From Pseudonocardia sp. ICBG1293 (GTDB taxonomy: Bacteria > Actinomycetota > Actinomycetes > Mycobacteriales > Pseudonocardiaceae): a stretch of 59,749 bases of DNA. The notes beneath the pieces were generated by a model. It had not been told where the DNA came from. It searched no databases and worked only from the letters and a program-made list of their open reading frames with translations. Position 1 is the stretch's first letter, and every line of letters begins with the position of its first letter. Below are positions 21,305 to 29,266 of the stretch, one piece after another. The translations under genes and the position numbers were made by a program. The stretch lies in the NCBI RefSeq assembly GCF_020131355.1, contig NZ_JAHLEL010000001.1:1-59749 (forward strand), read 5' to 3'.

Positions 21305-21467
21305 CCCTGCAAGCGCCCGAAATGTCTGATAATGCAGAGCCTGGGAACTTTTATCCAGTGCTGAAGTGATGCGCAGCCCACCGCAGTATACTGCTTCTGC
21401 ATACTTCGCGACGATAACTCTGTGTCTAAATTCCAAAAGAGGTCGAAGGCCGCATAGGTCAGCAGGT

Positions 21468-22715
21468 CTAGGGGGTGGTGCGAGAACTTGCCGAGGAACT
21501 ACGACCCAGATCTTCTTGATTCTGCGGAACTAGAACACACACCATAACTGCGAAAAGGGAGATCCCGCAAAGTACCGCACATGCAGCATCGCTCGATTGA
21601 AAGGCGTCTAATAGATAGCCGCCGCCCCACGATCCGAGCAGGGTCCCGATCGACCCTGCTAGCGTAACGGCGCCCAGCGCAACTCCGGCACGACCGAGCG
21701 AACCTACTTTGACGATCTCTTGGTCCAGAGTGGGGCCAATCAACAGCTCAGCGAAAGTCATGGGCAGAATATAGGCCAGCAGGGCACCCCACCCACTGAA
21801 CGGGATCAATACGGCGTACGCGACCGCAAAAGATCCAAAACCGACGATCAGCAGCACTCTCCCGGACGTCCGGGAGAACACGTGCTGCAGCAATGTGTAC
21901 TGAAAGAGTACGCAAAGTATGCCATTAATGGTGAAGAGAGCAGACGCGGCCGCGATGGTGCCGGTCAACTCTCGAGCCAACAGTGGCAGCATTACACTGA
22001 TCTGGCTGTAGATCAACCAGAACATAGTAGAAAGCAGCAGCAAGGGCGCCCAATAGCGAATCGCAGATCGCCATGAGGTCGTTTCCTGCTCGGCCTCCTT
22101 CGGCTCGGCTGCCTTCCTCGTGTCATCGCGAAGTTTGGGCGCAGTGAGGCGACGGGAGAAGAGCAGCGGCGTGACAAACAGGTGTGATGCGATGCAGGCG
22201 CATAGGATGACAGTAAAACCGACCGGATAGACCGCGGCGCCGAGCGCGGGGCCGGCGACGACTCCTGTATTCAAGAATGTTGCCCGTAGCGCTAGCATCT
22301 CTCTGCTACTCGTACCACTCTGCCGGACGAGCTCGATCTTGATTGCGAGGGTAAGCAGGGAACCCCCCACCCCGACACAAACCACGCCGACCACTAGGGC
22401 TGGCACACTCGGGTCGTCATTCGGCTCACTCAGCGCACTGATGAGGACGAGGTATCCAGCGATCCGTCCCGTAAGCCCCGCGGCGAGCACGAAACGCAGC
22501 CGAGTACGGTCGACGATCCACCCGATCACTAGGGAGAAAGCCTGGCTCGAGAATGCCAATAAACCGGCGACGAGCCCCACCGTCGCCGTCGTGAGCCCCG
22601 CTGAATCCAGCCTCAGCGCGAGCAGCGGTACGAACATAAATGTGGTGGCTCCGGTCATGAGCACCACGACGAGCAGCAGGCGCGCCAGGGGCGAAGCCTC
22701 ACGCCATTGACTCAC
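21468..22715 (-). CDS. MFS exporter of the cargo cluster
   Basis: A 415-aa major facilitator with about 12 membrane segments. The N-terminal half includes GWIVDRTRLRF, the loop 2-3 motif A region, and a charged central loop (RKAAEPKEAEQE) divides the halves. GTG at 22715 is chosen because the frame above it is arginine-rich and unlike a membrane protein. It is the last gene of a six-gene operon, 58 bases after the FemAB-like gene. Export of the pathway product, and so self-protection, is the natural guess. In staphylopine-type loci an MFS pump (CntE) exports the opine. Confidence 0.85.
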   Translation of the reverse strand: MSQWREASPLARLLLVVVLMTGATTFMFVPLLALRLDSAGLTTATVGLVAGLLAFSSQAFSLVIGWIVDRTRLRFVLAAGLTGRIAGYLVLISALSEPNDDPSVPALVVGVVCVGVGGSLLTLAIKIELVRQSGTSSREMLALRATFLNTGVVAGPALGAAVYPVGFTVILCACIASHLFVTPLLFSRRLTAPKLRDDTRKAAEPKEAEQETTSWRSAIRYWAPLLLLSTMFWLIYSQISVMLPLLARELTGTIAAASALFTINGILCVLFQYTLLQHVFSRTSGRVLLIVGFGSFAVAYAVLIPFSGWGALLAYILPMTFAELLIGPTLDQEIVKVGSLGRAGVALGAVTLAGSIGTLLGSWGGGYLLDAFQSSDAACAVLCGISLFAVMVCVLVPQNQEDLGRSSSASSRTTP

Positions 22716-22773
22716 TGCCCACGCGCCTGTCCCGCATCGATTCCGATGCTGCTGGTGAAGGCGGGTGTGCCGA

Positions 22774-23982
22774 TCACCTGCTGTCGTCCCGGTCGATCTC
22801 GCGTCCGTCGCCGCGCTCCAACATCGACCGCAGGCCGTCCTGCCGTCGCGCAAACTCCTCTTGGTCGGTAGGAGACTCTCCCGTCGCGGACATCGCGAGG
22901 CCCTCCAGACGTTCGATCCGCGCGCCACGAGAGAGCTTGGCCGTGTATGAGGACATCCCGAGATGCACCGCCTGCAGGGACTGCTGCATCGCAAGGTGGA
23001 CGGTTGAATAGATGCAAAGGTTGAAGTACTCGAAGTTGCGGCCGATTCGCGCATAGTCGAATCCTGCCTGTCGGACGTAGAGTGTGTTGCCCCACGCGAA
23101 GCAGATGACGACGCCGACGGCGCGCTCGCCGTCCTCGAGGAGAAGCACATGGCTGTGGTCGTCGGCAGCCTCGGCGAGCTTCGTCATGTACTGCCGGCGA
23201 GCCGTAACGGAGGAAGCGTGGTCGCCGTACTTGCTCTGCAACTGCGTGCACAACACGGCGGCTACATCCACACAATCGCTTAAACCCCGTCGCGACAACG
23301 TGTATCCGGCACCTTCGAAGATTCTTTGTTCACGCCGCATCTCCCGCCGCTGACGGCCACCGAGCGCGTCGATGTACTCGGCGAGGGTCGCGTGTTCGAT
23401 GTCGATGACGCAGTTCGCACCTGTCGTGAAGAAGGCGTCATCATGAACACCGAGCGCACGAAGCTGCGCTCTTCCCACCGGGTTGAGGTGCAGCGCAGTA
23501 AGGGGCACGCGCGAAGTCCCCGGCCCATGGCCCGCTGCATCAAGGAGCATTGAGAGGACGGCCTCGGCCGTGACGGCGTCGAGTGCGCGGTCGATCGCGA
23601 ACTCTGTCGAGTAACCGGCTTGGGCGCCGACCACCGCGGCCGGTGACCACTCATCGCGAGCGAAGCGAGCGTGCGATCGGCTGAGGAATGTTTCATAGAG
23701 GTGATATGGGCCGGGTGACTCCCCGTAGACGGGAAGCACACCGACCAAGCTTCGATGGAGACCGTAACGGCAGCACAAGTAGCGGACGTTACCGCCGCGG
23801 GCGTACTCGACAGCAAGGAGCCAGGGGCGCGCGACGTAGAAAGAACGGCCGCGGGTCAGGACCTCATACTCGGGCTCCGCGATGTCGCTGATGCTGTCGA
23901 CCGTCTCGACGATGAGCTGGTTGGGGTGATTCGCCTCGGCCACGGGTCGCGTCAGGTTCGGAATGATGGGCGTCAGGGGCAT
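22774..23982 (-). CDS. FemAB/GNAT-like transferase
   Basis: A 402-aa protein of the double-GNAT kind. The segment YIDALGGRQRREMRREQR and the later VLLLEDGERAVGVVICFAWGNTLYVRQAGFD followed by YFNLCIYSTVHLAMQ are typical of FemAB-related or peptidoglycan biosynthesis/recognition proteins. These transfer aminoacyl or acyl groups from aminoacyl-tRNA or CoA to an amine. GGAG lies 7 bases before the ATG. In this cluster it could form an amide bond on the amino-acid scaffold; it could also modify the cell wall for resistance. Donor and acceptor are not deducible. Confidence 0.75.
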   Translation of the reverse strand: MPLTPIIPNLTRPVAEANHPNQLIVETVDSISDIAEPEYEVLTRGRSFYVARPWLLAVEYARGGNVRYLCCRYGLHRSLVGVLPVYGESPGPYHLYETFLSRSHARFARDEWSPAAVVGAQAGYSTEFAIDRALDAVTAEAVLSMLLDAAGHGPGTSRVPLTALHLNPVGRAQLRALGVHDDAFFTTGANCVIDIEHATLAEYIDALGGRQRREMRREQRIFEGAGYTLSRRGLSDCVDVAAVLCTQLQSKYGDHASSVTARRQYMTKLAEAADDHSHVLLLEDGERAVGVVICFAWGNTLYVRQAGFDYARIGRNFEYFNLCIYSTVHLAMQQSLQAVHLGMSSYTAKLSRGARIERLEGLAMSATGESPTDQEEFARRQDGLRSMLERGDGREIDRDDSR

Positions 23983-24059
23983 CGTGGGCTCCGTCGGTCG
24001 AGACGTCGAGGACGCCCAGCACTGCGTGCGGGGTCGATGGTTCCGGGTAGGCAGTCCAA

Positions 24060-25028
24060 TCAGGCGAACGCGACGAAGACCTCACGCGGTCCGGAGAACG
24101 GTAGACGGCCGTGCATTACGGCTCGGTTGTCGATCAGCAGCACGTCGCCGGCCTCCCACTGCACCGGCACTGTGCACTCGGTCAGAGTTCGGCTGATGAC
24201 CTCAACGTAGTCGATCGGGATATCCGTCCCGTCCCCGAAGATCGCGCCGTAGCCGATACGCTTACGCCACCGGTCCATGTTCGTGGCGTCGGGAGTGACG
24301 CTGTCGTCCTTGCGCCAGATGTGGGCCTGGTTGAACCAGACCTCACGACGATCGGTGCCGACAAGCAGCGTCCCCGGCGTTCGGTTGGTGGTGAGCAGGC
24401 CCAACTCGGTCCACTCCGACGAGGTGTAGGTGGACTCGCACAGCGCCGTGACAGCGTCACGATCGTCGGACTCGAAGGTCTCCGACCAAGACTTAACCCC
24501 GCTCGCGTCGCCGCTGACGTGGGGGAGATGCTGGACATAGATGACGCCTCGGGTGTGAAAAGCCTCGCGGATCTCCGCAGGAAGCGCCTGATAGACTCGA
24601 TGCCCGTCGATGAGCGTGGTCGCACCGCCCTCATCCGCGGGGCGACTGCAGCCAAAGCACAGGGTCTTCGGGTGCCACGGCGCGTAGGACAGCTCGTTGT
24701 GCGCTCGGAGGAGCCTCGATGGACTCGGCCCGGCCGCGTTGTAGATCAGGCCCTTCTCGGCTTGACGTGGCGAGTCACCGCCTCGGTACGGGGCAAGTTG
24801 GCCGAGCAGGCTCTGCGCGACGCCCTCGAACTCCTCGACGGTATACACTTCAAAGTCTCGGAAGAGCACTGCACCGGCTGAGTCCAGTAGATCGCGGATC
24901 TGAGTCCGCTCTGCAGGACCCAGGTCCTCGAGCGCATCGACCGGGCGCGCAGCATGGCCACGGCGTCGGGCAATCGGGGGGAAGCCGTCCTCAAGGACGA
25001 ATACGTCGAGTGTGTCGGCAGTCGTCAT
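24060..25028 (-). CDS. SyrP/TauD-like Fe(II)/2-oxoglutarate oxygenase
   Basis: A 322-aa non-haem oxygenase. The metal triad is seen as H-x-E in RAHNELSY (about residues 110 and 112) and the distal histidine in NRAVMHGRLPF (about 306), with the 2-oxoglutarate arginine at about 315. The segment ADEGGATTLIDGHRVYQALP and the WEAGDVLLIDN strand are typical of SyrP-like beta-hydroxylases acting on amino acids. I start it at ATG 25028, which overlaps the aminotransferase stop as ATGA; ATG at 25037 is also possible. It probably hydroxylates an amino-acid intermediate. An aspartate rather than glutamate would be expected for a halogenase-free variant, so hydroxylation remains the plain choice. Confidence 0.88.
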   Translation of the reverse strand: MTTADTLDVFVLEDGFPPIARRRGHAARPVDALEDLGPAERTQIRDLLDSAGAVLFRDFEVYTVEEFEGVAQSLLGQLAPYRGGDSPRQAEKGLIYNAAGPSPSRLLRAHNELSYAPWHPKTLCFGCSRPADEGGATTLIDGHRVYQALPAEIREAFHTRGVIYVQHLPHVSGDASGVKSWSETFESDDRDAVTALCESTYTSSEWTELGLLTTNRTPGTLLVGTDRREVWFNQAHIWRKDDSVTPDATNMDRWRKRIGYGAIFGDGTDIPIDYVEVISRTLTECTVPVQWEAGDVLLIDNRAVMHGRLPFSGPREVFVAFA

Positions 25029-26311
25029 GACATCCATTCGTGGTGATCGTGGGCATCGAGAGCTTCCCCGAGTGCGGTCAGGAACGCGTGGTCGGTCTCG
25101 TCGTCGTGGACCAAGGACAAGGTCACGAAGCCCGACCTTCCGATATAGACATTGCGCTCGAGAAGCTCGTGAAACAGAAGCTGCACACGCCTCCGGTCGA
25201 TTCCGGCGAGGTCCGCCGCACTACGGATCGGTCGGTCGGTCGGATGGATACTCATTAACGAGCCCCAGCCGGTTGCCTGAAATCCGCGTGTGCGGAGCAA
25301 CTCATCGGCGTGCTTGCGCAATCGCTCTCCGCGCTGGTGCAAGTCGTCGAGGCGCTCGGCGGTGAGGACCCGTCCGAGCATGGCGGCCGCTGCCGCCATA
25401 GAGAATCGGTTGTTATTGAACGTCCCGGAGTGGTCAAAGTGTGGTTCATGAGAACGGTCGAGTAAGCACATGACATCCTCGCGACCACCGACGGCTCCGA
25501 AGCCCAGCCCGCCGCCGATGTATTTCCCGACTGTGGTCAGATCAGCGTTGATTCCCAGAGCTGACTGGGCGCCGCCAGGCGTCGTCCGCGATGTCTGCAC
25601 CTCGTCGAAGATCAGAACTACGCCATGATCGGTGCACAGGTCACGAACCCCCTGCAGGAAGGTTGCATCACCCGGGATCCGCCCGCCGGAGCCGAGCATC
25701 GGCTCGAGCAATACGCAGGCGAGGCGGCCCCCGTAGGCACGGAAAGCCGAGGTGACGGAGTCGAGATCGTTGTAGTCGCAGATCGTCAACTCAAAGGGGA
25801 CATTGAGCGAGTCGCTGCCGCGAGCAAAGCTGAGGAATCCACCATGGTATCCGCCATCGAAGCCGAGCACCGTGGTGTGCCCCGACGCCTTCGCTGCCAA
25901 GGACACCGCTACCAGGTTGGCCTCGGTTCCGGAGCTAGTGAATCGGACGCGATCCATCGACGCATACCGCTCGCACAAGAGACGAGCCACCTCGGCCTCC
26001 ACGGGCGCGACCGCGCCGAACGACCACCCGCTGACCAGGACTGACTCGACCGCCTCGCGTACCTCTCGCGGATTATGACCCGCCAATCCCACGCTGTAGT
26101 CACCAAGGTAGTCGAGATACTCATGACCGTCGACGTCCCGGAGCCGGCAGCCCCAACCGGACTCGACGGCGAACGGGAACGGCGTGAGGTCCAGGACCGA
26201 CCTCGTAGTTCCTGACGGCAGGAATCTCGCCGCCGAAGCGTGTAATCGCGCGCTCATCGGACGACGTTGCGCATATCTGGCGTGTGCATGCTGTAGAGCG
26301 TCATCCAGCAC
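25025..26311 (-). CDS. Class III PLP aminotransferase (GSA-aminomutase-like)
   Basis: A 428-aa fold-type I PLP enzyme like glutamate-1-semialdehyde 2,1-aminomutase. The N-terminal LPSGTTRSVLDLTPFPF, SSGTEANLVAVSLA for phosphate binding, LIFDEVQTSR for the pyridine-nitrogen aspartate, and the Schiff-base lysine in LTTVGKYIGGGLGFGAVGG are all present. GTG at 26311 is chosen: it overlaps the end of the dehydrogenase by 11 bases and has GGAG about 8 bases before it. It could make or move an amino group on a small acid, for example to give a beta-amino acid or a diamino acid. A haem role is unlikely in this operon. Confidence 0.9.
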   Translation of the reverse strand: MLDDALQHAHARYAQRRPMSARLHASAARFLPSGTTRSVLDLTPFPFAVESGWGCRLRDVDGHEYLDYLGDYSVGLAGHNPREVREAVESVLVSGWSFGAVAPVEAEVARLLCERYASMDRVRFTSSGTEANLVAVSLAAKASGHTTVLGFDGGYHGGFLSFARGSDSLNVPFELTICDYNDLDSVTSAFRAYGGRLACVLLEPMLGSGGRIPGDATFLQGVRDLCTDHGVVLIFDEVQTSRTTPGGAQSALGINADLTTVGKYIGGGLGFGAVGGREDVMCLLDRSHEPHFDHSGTFNNNRFSMAAAAAMLGRVLTAERLDDLHQRGERLRKHADELLRTRGFQATGWGSLMSIHPTDRPIRSAADLAGIDRRRVQLLFHELLERNVYIGRSGFVTLSLVHDDETDHAFLTALGEALDAHDHHEWMS

Positions 26312-27575
26312 GGCGCGGCTCCATTCCTTGGGAGGTGTCGCCGGTCGGCACACCGCCTGTGCCCATTGGCAATAAAAGGAAGGGTTCCTGGTGGTTCCCC
26401 TGGAGGTCGTGCGGCGCCTCCAAAACGGAACGTAGGAACGACACATCAGCTGGTATGAGCGCCAACTGGGCGCTATACCCGTTCAGATCGCTCGCAGACA
26501 CTCCGAGGCTAGTAGCAGTTCGCTCAACCTCGGCCTCGTAGCGTTCAGTTGCTGGCAGGGCGATGCCCGCTACATCTGCGAGCCAGCGGATCGTCCGTAA
26601 GCCCGGGAGATCCTCGCGAACGAGCCGTGAGTGTCGCAACTCTGCGAGTGAGGCGCATGATGTCGAGCGATAGATTTCTCGGCAAGACTGCATCATCTCG
26701 TAGAAATCCGACCGGTACGGCAGTCCGTACTGGCGCTCGATGATCTGAGGAAAAGTCTCGGTCTCAACGCCATAGGCCTGGGCCAGCTGGACCCGTTCCT
26801 CGTCGAGCTGAGCGAGCAGAGGGGCGAGGTTGCGGTCGATGCCGTCGGTGTAGTGCAGGTAGCGGTGGCCGGCGTGAGTCCGGGCGAGGTTGCGGGCGTA
26901 GAACGCGACCCCGACATGAATGATGTAGCCGAGCGGGTCGAACAGCAGACCGGTGCCTGAGCGCACCACGATCTCCGGCCACGACGTCCTTCCGATTCGC
27001 TCGCCCAGCGGGAACAGTTCTCGGAGCCGCGTGATTGCTATTTGAGGAGTGCGCGAGTACACCGAGACGTTCACCGAGAGCTTGCGTTTGAACGTGATGT
27101 GGGCACCGGCGACCCGCGTTCCGTAGAAGGAGTCCTCGACCAGAACGATCGAGGCGTCACGGAGTTGCGGCGTGCCTCGCACCCAATTGGCGACGACGGG
27201 CTGCCCGCCCTGCCCCGCGCGGACGAACGTGATCACTTTTCCAGCCAGGCTCCTGAGCCCGGCAATACGTCTCAGCAGCTCGAGCCGTAGCACAGGGATA
27301 TCCGGGACGGTCACGATGATGTGATCGGCTCGACTCAGGAGTGCGTCGGCGCACGGACTATGGAGTGATTCGAAGTGATCTGCTCTCAACCTCACGCTGT
27401 CCTGCTCCCCGTCGAGCAGATTTGTCCGAGTGATCGTGCCTGAAGCCCGCGCCTGGGCGTTCTCTCGTACGAACAGCAGCGTGGGGTGCAGGTCCTGGTG
27501 CTCTTCGAGGCAGACCAGGTCGGTGAGCAGTGTGAGGCCGACGTGTCCCCCGCCAATCACGACGATACCCGACAT
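26301..27575 (-). CDS. Opine dehydrogenase, staphylopine/pseudopaline type
   Basis: A 424-aa NAD(P)-dependent opine dehydrogenase. The Rossmann motif IVVIGGGHVGLT is at about residues 4-15. The C-terminal domain has GLLFDPLGYIIHVGVAFYARN, then YLHYTDGIDRNLAPLLAQLDEERVQLAQAYGV, then a long helical tail with DLPGLRTIRWLADVAGI, the layout seen in CntM-like enzymes. Such enzymes reductively couple an amine with an alpha-keto acid. No nicotianamine-synthase-like (CntL) or histidine racemase (CntK) gene is next to it, so the amine partner must come from elsewhere in the cluster. It starts 4 bases after the previous gene. Confidence 0.82.
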   Translation of the reverse strand: MSGIVVIGGGHVGLTLLTDLVCLEEHQDLHPTLLFVRENAQARASGTITRTNLLDGEQDSVRLRADHFESLHSPCADALLSRADHIIVTVPDIPVLRLELLRRIAGLRSLAGKVITFVRAGQGGQPVVANWVRGTPQLRDASIVLVEDSFYGTRVAGAHITFKRKLSVNVSVYSRTPQIAITRLRELFPLGERIGRTSWPEIVVRSGTGLLFDPLGYIIHVGVAFYARNLARTHAGHRYLHYTDGIDRNLAPLLAQLDEERVQLAQAYGVETETFPQIIERQYGLPYRSDFYEMMQSCREIYRSTSCASLAELRHSRLVREDLPGLRTIRWLADVAGIALPATERYEAEVERTATSLGVSASDLNGYSAQLALIPADVSFLRSVLEAPHDLQGNHQEPFLLLPMGTGGVPTGDTSQGMEPRRAG

Positions 27576-27579
27576 CGAG

Positions 27580-28500
27580 TCAGTACTCGAGCGAGATCAT
27601 TGTGCGGCCGTGGTGTTCGACGATCTCGTCGGGCACCACGTATGAGCGCAACAGAAGCCGACGGCAAGCACCTGTGTCGATTGGATCGCGTCCGTGTAGA
27701 CAGTGGTCGTTCGGGATGATTAATGCCTCGCCCTCGCGCGCCGCATGTCCGTGGAGTCGGCCGACCTCCAGCGCGGTCGCGTGGAGCTGCTGATGGGCGG
27801 CATCAGCGGCAGCACGCTGTTCCGGGGCCAGACCGGAGATTGGGGTGAAGGCCGAGAAGTTGAGCCGCACGACGACGGCTCCGTCAATGAACTCGATCAG
27901 CGGCATCTGACGCACCCGCTCGTAACCCCAGCCCAACGAAGAACCTGCTCGTGCCTCGAAGATCGGCAAACACAGTACGTCGACGACGTCGGGGGCTAGT
28001 CGCTCGACGACCGTGCGGGCCGGGGCGAGAAGCGTGCAAGGCACCGCTCCCTCGGCCACATGCGGTACCAAGACCAGCGTCCGGGGTCGACACACGTCGT
28101 CGGCCCACGCGAGGTCGTTGTGCATCGCCAGCAGGTCGGTACCCGAACTTTTCTCTTTCGAGAGTTCAGTCGGGCGGATATCGGTAATGTAGGACCCGTT
28201 GTAATCGCTGTAAGCGACGGGGACCCCGACCGTGCGCCCGAGAAGAAGTGCCAAGATCTTGCTGTGCTCGACGTCGTCGAACCGCGGGAGATGATTCACC
28301 AAGACGGGCTCGCCCTTATTGGCATCGCAGAACGCACGCACTCGGTCGATCGGCGTCACGACGTGCTCGCGCAGGAAATTCAAGTAGCGGTATTCGGTCT
28401 GGCCGGGACAGTTCTCGTGCACCTTATGGACGATCTCCTCCACCAATGCCTGTTCGGTGTCGTCCAGCACGATCCGGGCGTTCGGTCCTGTTCTAGGCAT
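27580..28500 (-). CDS. VioC-like Fe(II)/2-oxoglutarate oxygenase
   Basis: A 306-aa clavaminate-synthase-like oxygenase. The facial triad is H-x-D in AMHNDLAW (H127, D129) and H269 in DHCLHGRDP, with a likely 2-oxoglutarate arginine in the ACRRLLLRSYV segment (280-285). The order VAYSDYNGSYITDIRP then the triad resembles arginine or asparagine beta-hydroxylases such as VioC and AsnO. AAGGAG lies 7 bases before the ATG. It is the first gene of the operon, so its substrate is perhaps a free amino acid that feeds the later steps. The substrate cannot be fixed from sequence alone. Confidence 0.87.
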   Translation of the reverse strand: MPRTGPNARIVLDDTEQALVEEIVHKVHENCPGQTEYRYLNFLREHVVTPIDRVRAFCDANKGEPVLVNHLPRFDDVEHSKILALLLGRTVGVPVAYSDYNGSYITDIRPTELSKEKSSGTDLLAMHNDLAWADDVCRPRTLVLVPHVAEGAVPCTLLAPARTVVERLAPDVVDVLCLPIFEARAGSSLGWGYERVRQMPLIEFIDGAVVVRLNFSAFTPISGLAPEQRAAADAAHQQLHATALEVGRLHGHAAREGEALIIPNDHCLHGRDPIDTGACRRLLLRSYVVPDEIVEHHGRTMISLEY

Positions 28501-28770
28501 GAGTCAGCTCCTTCGTGAGGTTCGTGATCTTGTCTCGCGAAAGGACGACACCAGCCAGGCGGTCTCGAACATGTGCTGCGCTAGGCAGCATCCCTCTAGG
28601 CTCCGGCCACGGGCGGGCTCGGTTCGACTGTTGGGGCGAGCACTTGAGGTGACGTAAGCACAGCTTCGAACCTAGCGCAACTGTCAGTTGATTTTCTGAC
28701 TTGACTTCAACTGCTCGTTGTCTACGCTGGTCGGGAGACGACTACGGCTCCAGCAGCTGGGAGGCAGAGA
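28501..28770. promoter_or_regulatory. Divergent promoter region with two palindromes
   Basis: This 270-base gap separates the minus-strand biosynthetic operon from the plus-strand regulator operon. A promoter-like pair TTGACT (28701-28706) and TACGCT (28723-28728), 16 bases apart, points to the XRE gene. CAACTGTCAGTTG (28678-28690) is a perfect palindrome. CAACTGCTCGTTG (28708-28720) is a near copy that sits exactly in the -35/-10 spacer. Their centres are 30 bases apart, about three helical turns, as expected for cooperative binding by a repressor. Confidence 0.6.
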
Positions 28771-29265
28771 GTGACTGGCGCAAACACCGATGACGGCGGG
28801 ATGCAGCGCCCCCCTCGCCCCGTCGTCGAGCAGGCCTCGCTCGCCGACGAGCAGGTATCACTCCTGGGCTCCCGTCTCGATCGACTGTTCCGGATGCGAA
28901 GCGGCGACAAGAGGCTCACCAACAAGGTGGTCGCCGCCGAGATACAGCGGCGTCGACCGGGACTGCGGGTGAGTGGCGCTTATCTGTCCGCCCTTCGCGC
29001 AGGAACTCGGGTCAATCCGTCACGAGATCTCTTGGTGGCGCTCGCTGAATACTTCGGCGTCTCGCCCAGCTACTTTCTTGACCGAGACGAATCCGACCGC
29101 ATCACCGCGCAGCTCGACACCCTTGAAGAGCTGCGCGCCGCAGGTATCCGAGGCATCGCGATACGAGCTATGGGACTGTCGAGCGAGAACCTCGAGGCCA
29201 TTACCTCAGTCCTCGATCAGGTTCGCAAGCTCCAGGGGCTGCCCCCCGTAGACGGGGAAACGTGA
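28771..29265 (+). CDS. XRE-family regulator
   Basis: A 164-aa DNA-binding protein. The HTH includes TNKVVAAEIQRRRPGLRVSGAYLSALRAGTRVNPSRDLLVALAEYFGV, with the usual five-helix layout of Cro/C1 proteins, and then SPSYFLDRD. A short helical C-terminus (ITAQLDTLEELRAAGIRGIAIRAMGLSSENL) is common in the actinobacterial type that pairs with ImmA/IrrE peptidases. GTG at 28771 has GGAGG upstream. The protein probably binds the two palindromes just before it and so controls both divergent operons. Confidence 0.88.
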   Translation: MTGANTDDGGMQRPPRPVVEQASLADEQVSLLGSRLDRLFRMRSGDKRLTNKVVAAEIQRRRPGLRVSGAYLSALRAGTRVNPSRDLLVALAEYFGVSPSYFLDRDESDRITAQLDTLEELRAAGIRGIAIRAMGLSSENLEAITSVLDQVRKLQGLPPVDGET

Positions 29266-29266
29266 G

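Larger units (their letters stand above)
20089..21369 (+). pseudogene. Small ORF interrupted by IS630
   Basis: ATG at 20089 opens MSKRPNKARSNIILIIGSPD. The frame runs 30 codons to the edge of the IS630 element at 20178. If the element and one TA are removed, the frame continues without interruption through ALQAPEMSDNAEPGNF to a TGA at 21367-21369, giving 51 codons in total. The start lies just after the tandem palindromes. Twenty-odd open codons could occur by chance, so the gene is tentative. No family is recognised. Confidence 0.35.
7969..24076 (+). repeat. 16.1-kb direct repeat, copy 1
   Basis: This block recurs at 43663-59749 in the same orientation. It runs from inside the Tn3 transposase through the partition and relaxase region, the IS630 element, and the MFS and FemAB-like genes to the last bases of the TauD-like gene. 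The offset is 35,694-35,695 for most of its length, which gives the size of the repeating unit. Copy 1 is the clean version for 10-24 kb; copy 2 is the clean version for the transposase. Confidence 0.97.

Noticed and set aside
25025..26311. hemL (glutamate-1-semialdehyde aminomutase of haem synthesis)
   Set aside because: The fold and motifs match the family, but it is embedded with overlaps in a specialised operon with no haem genes, so a dedicated biosynthetic role is more likely.
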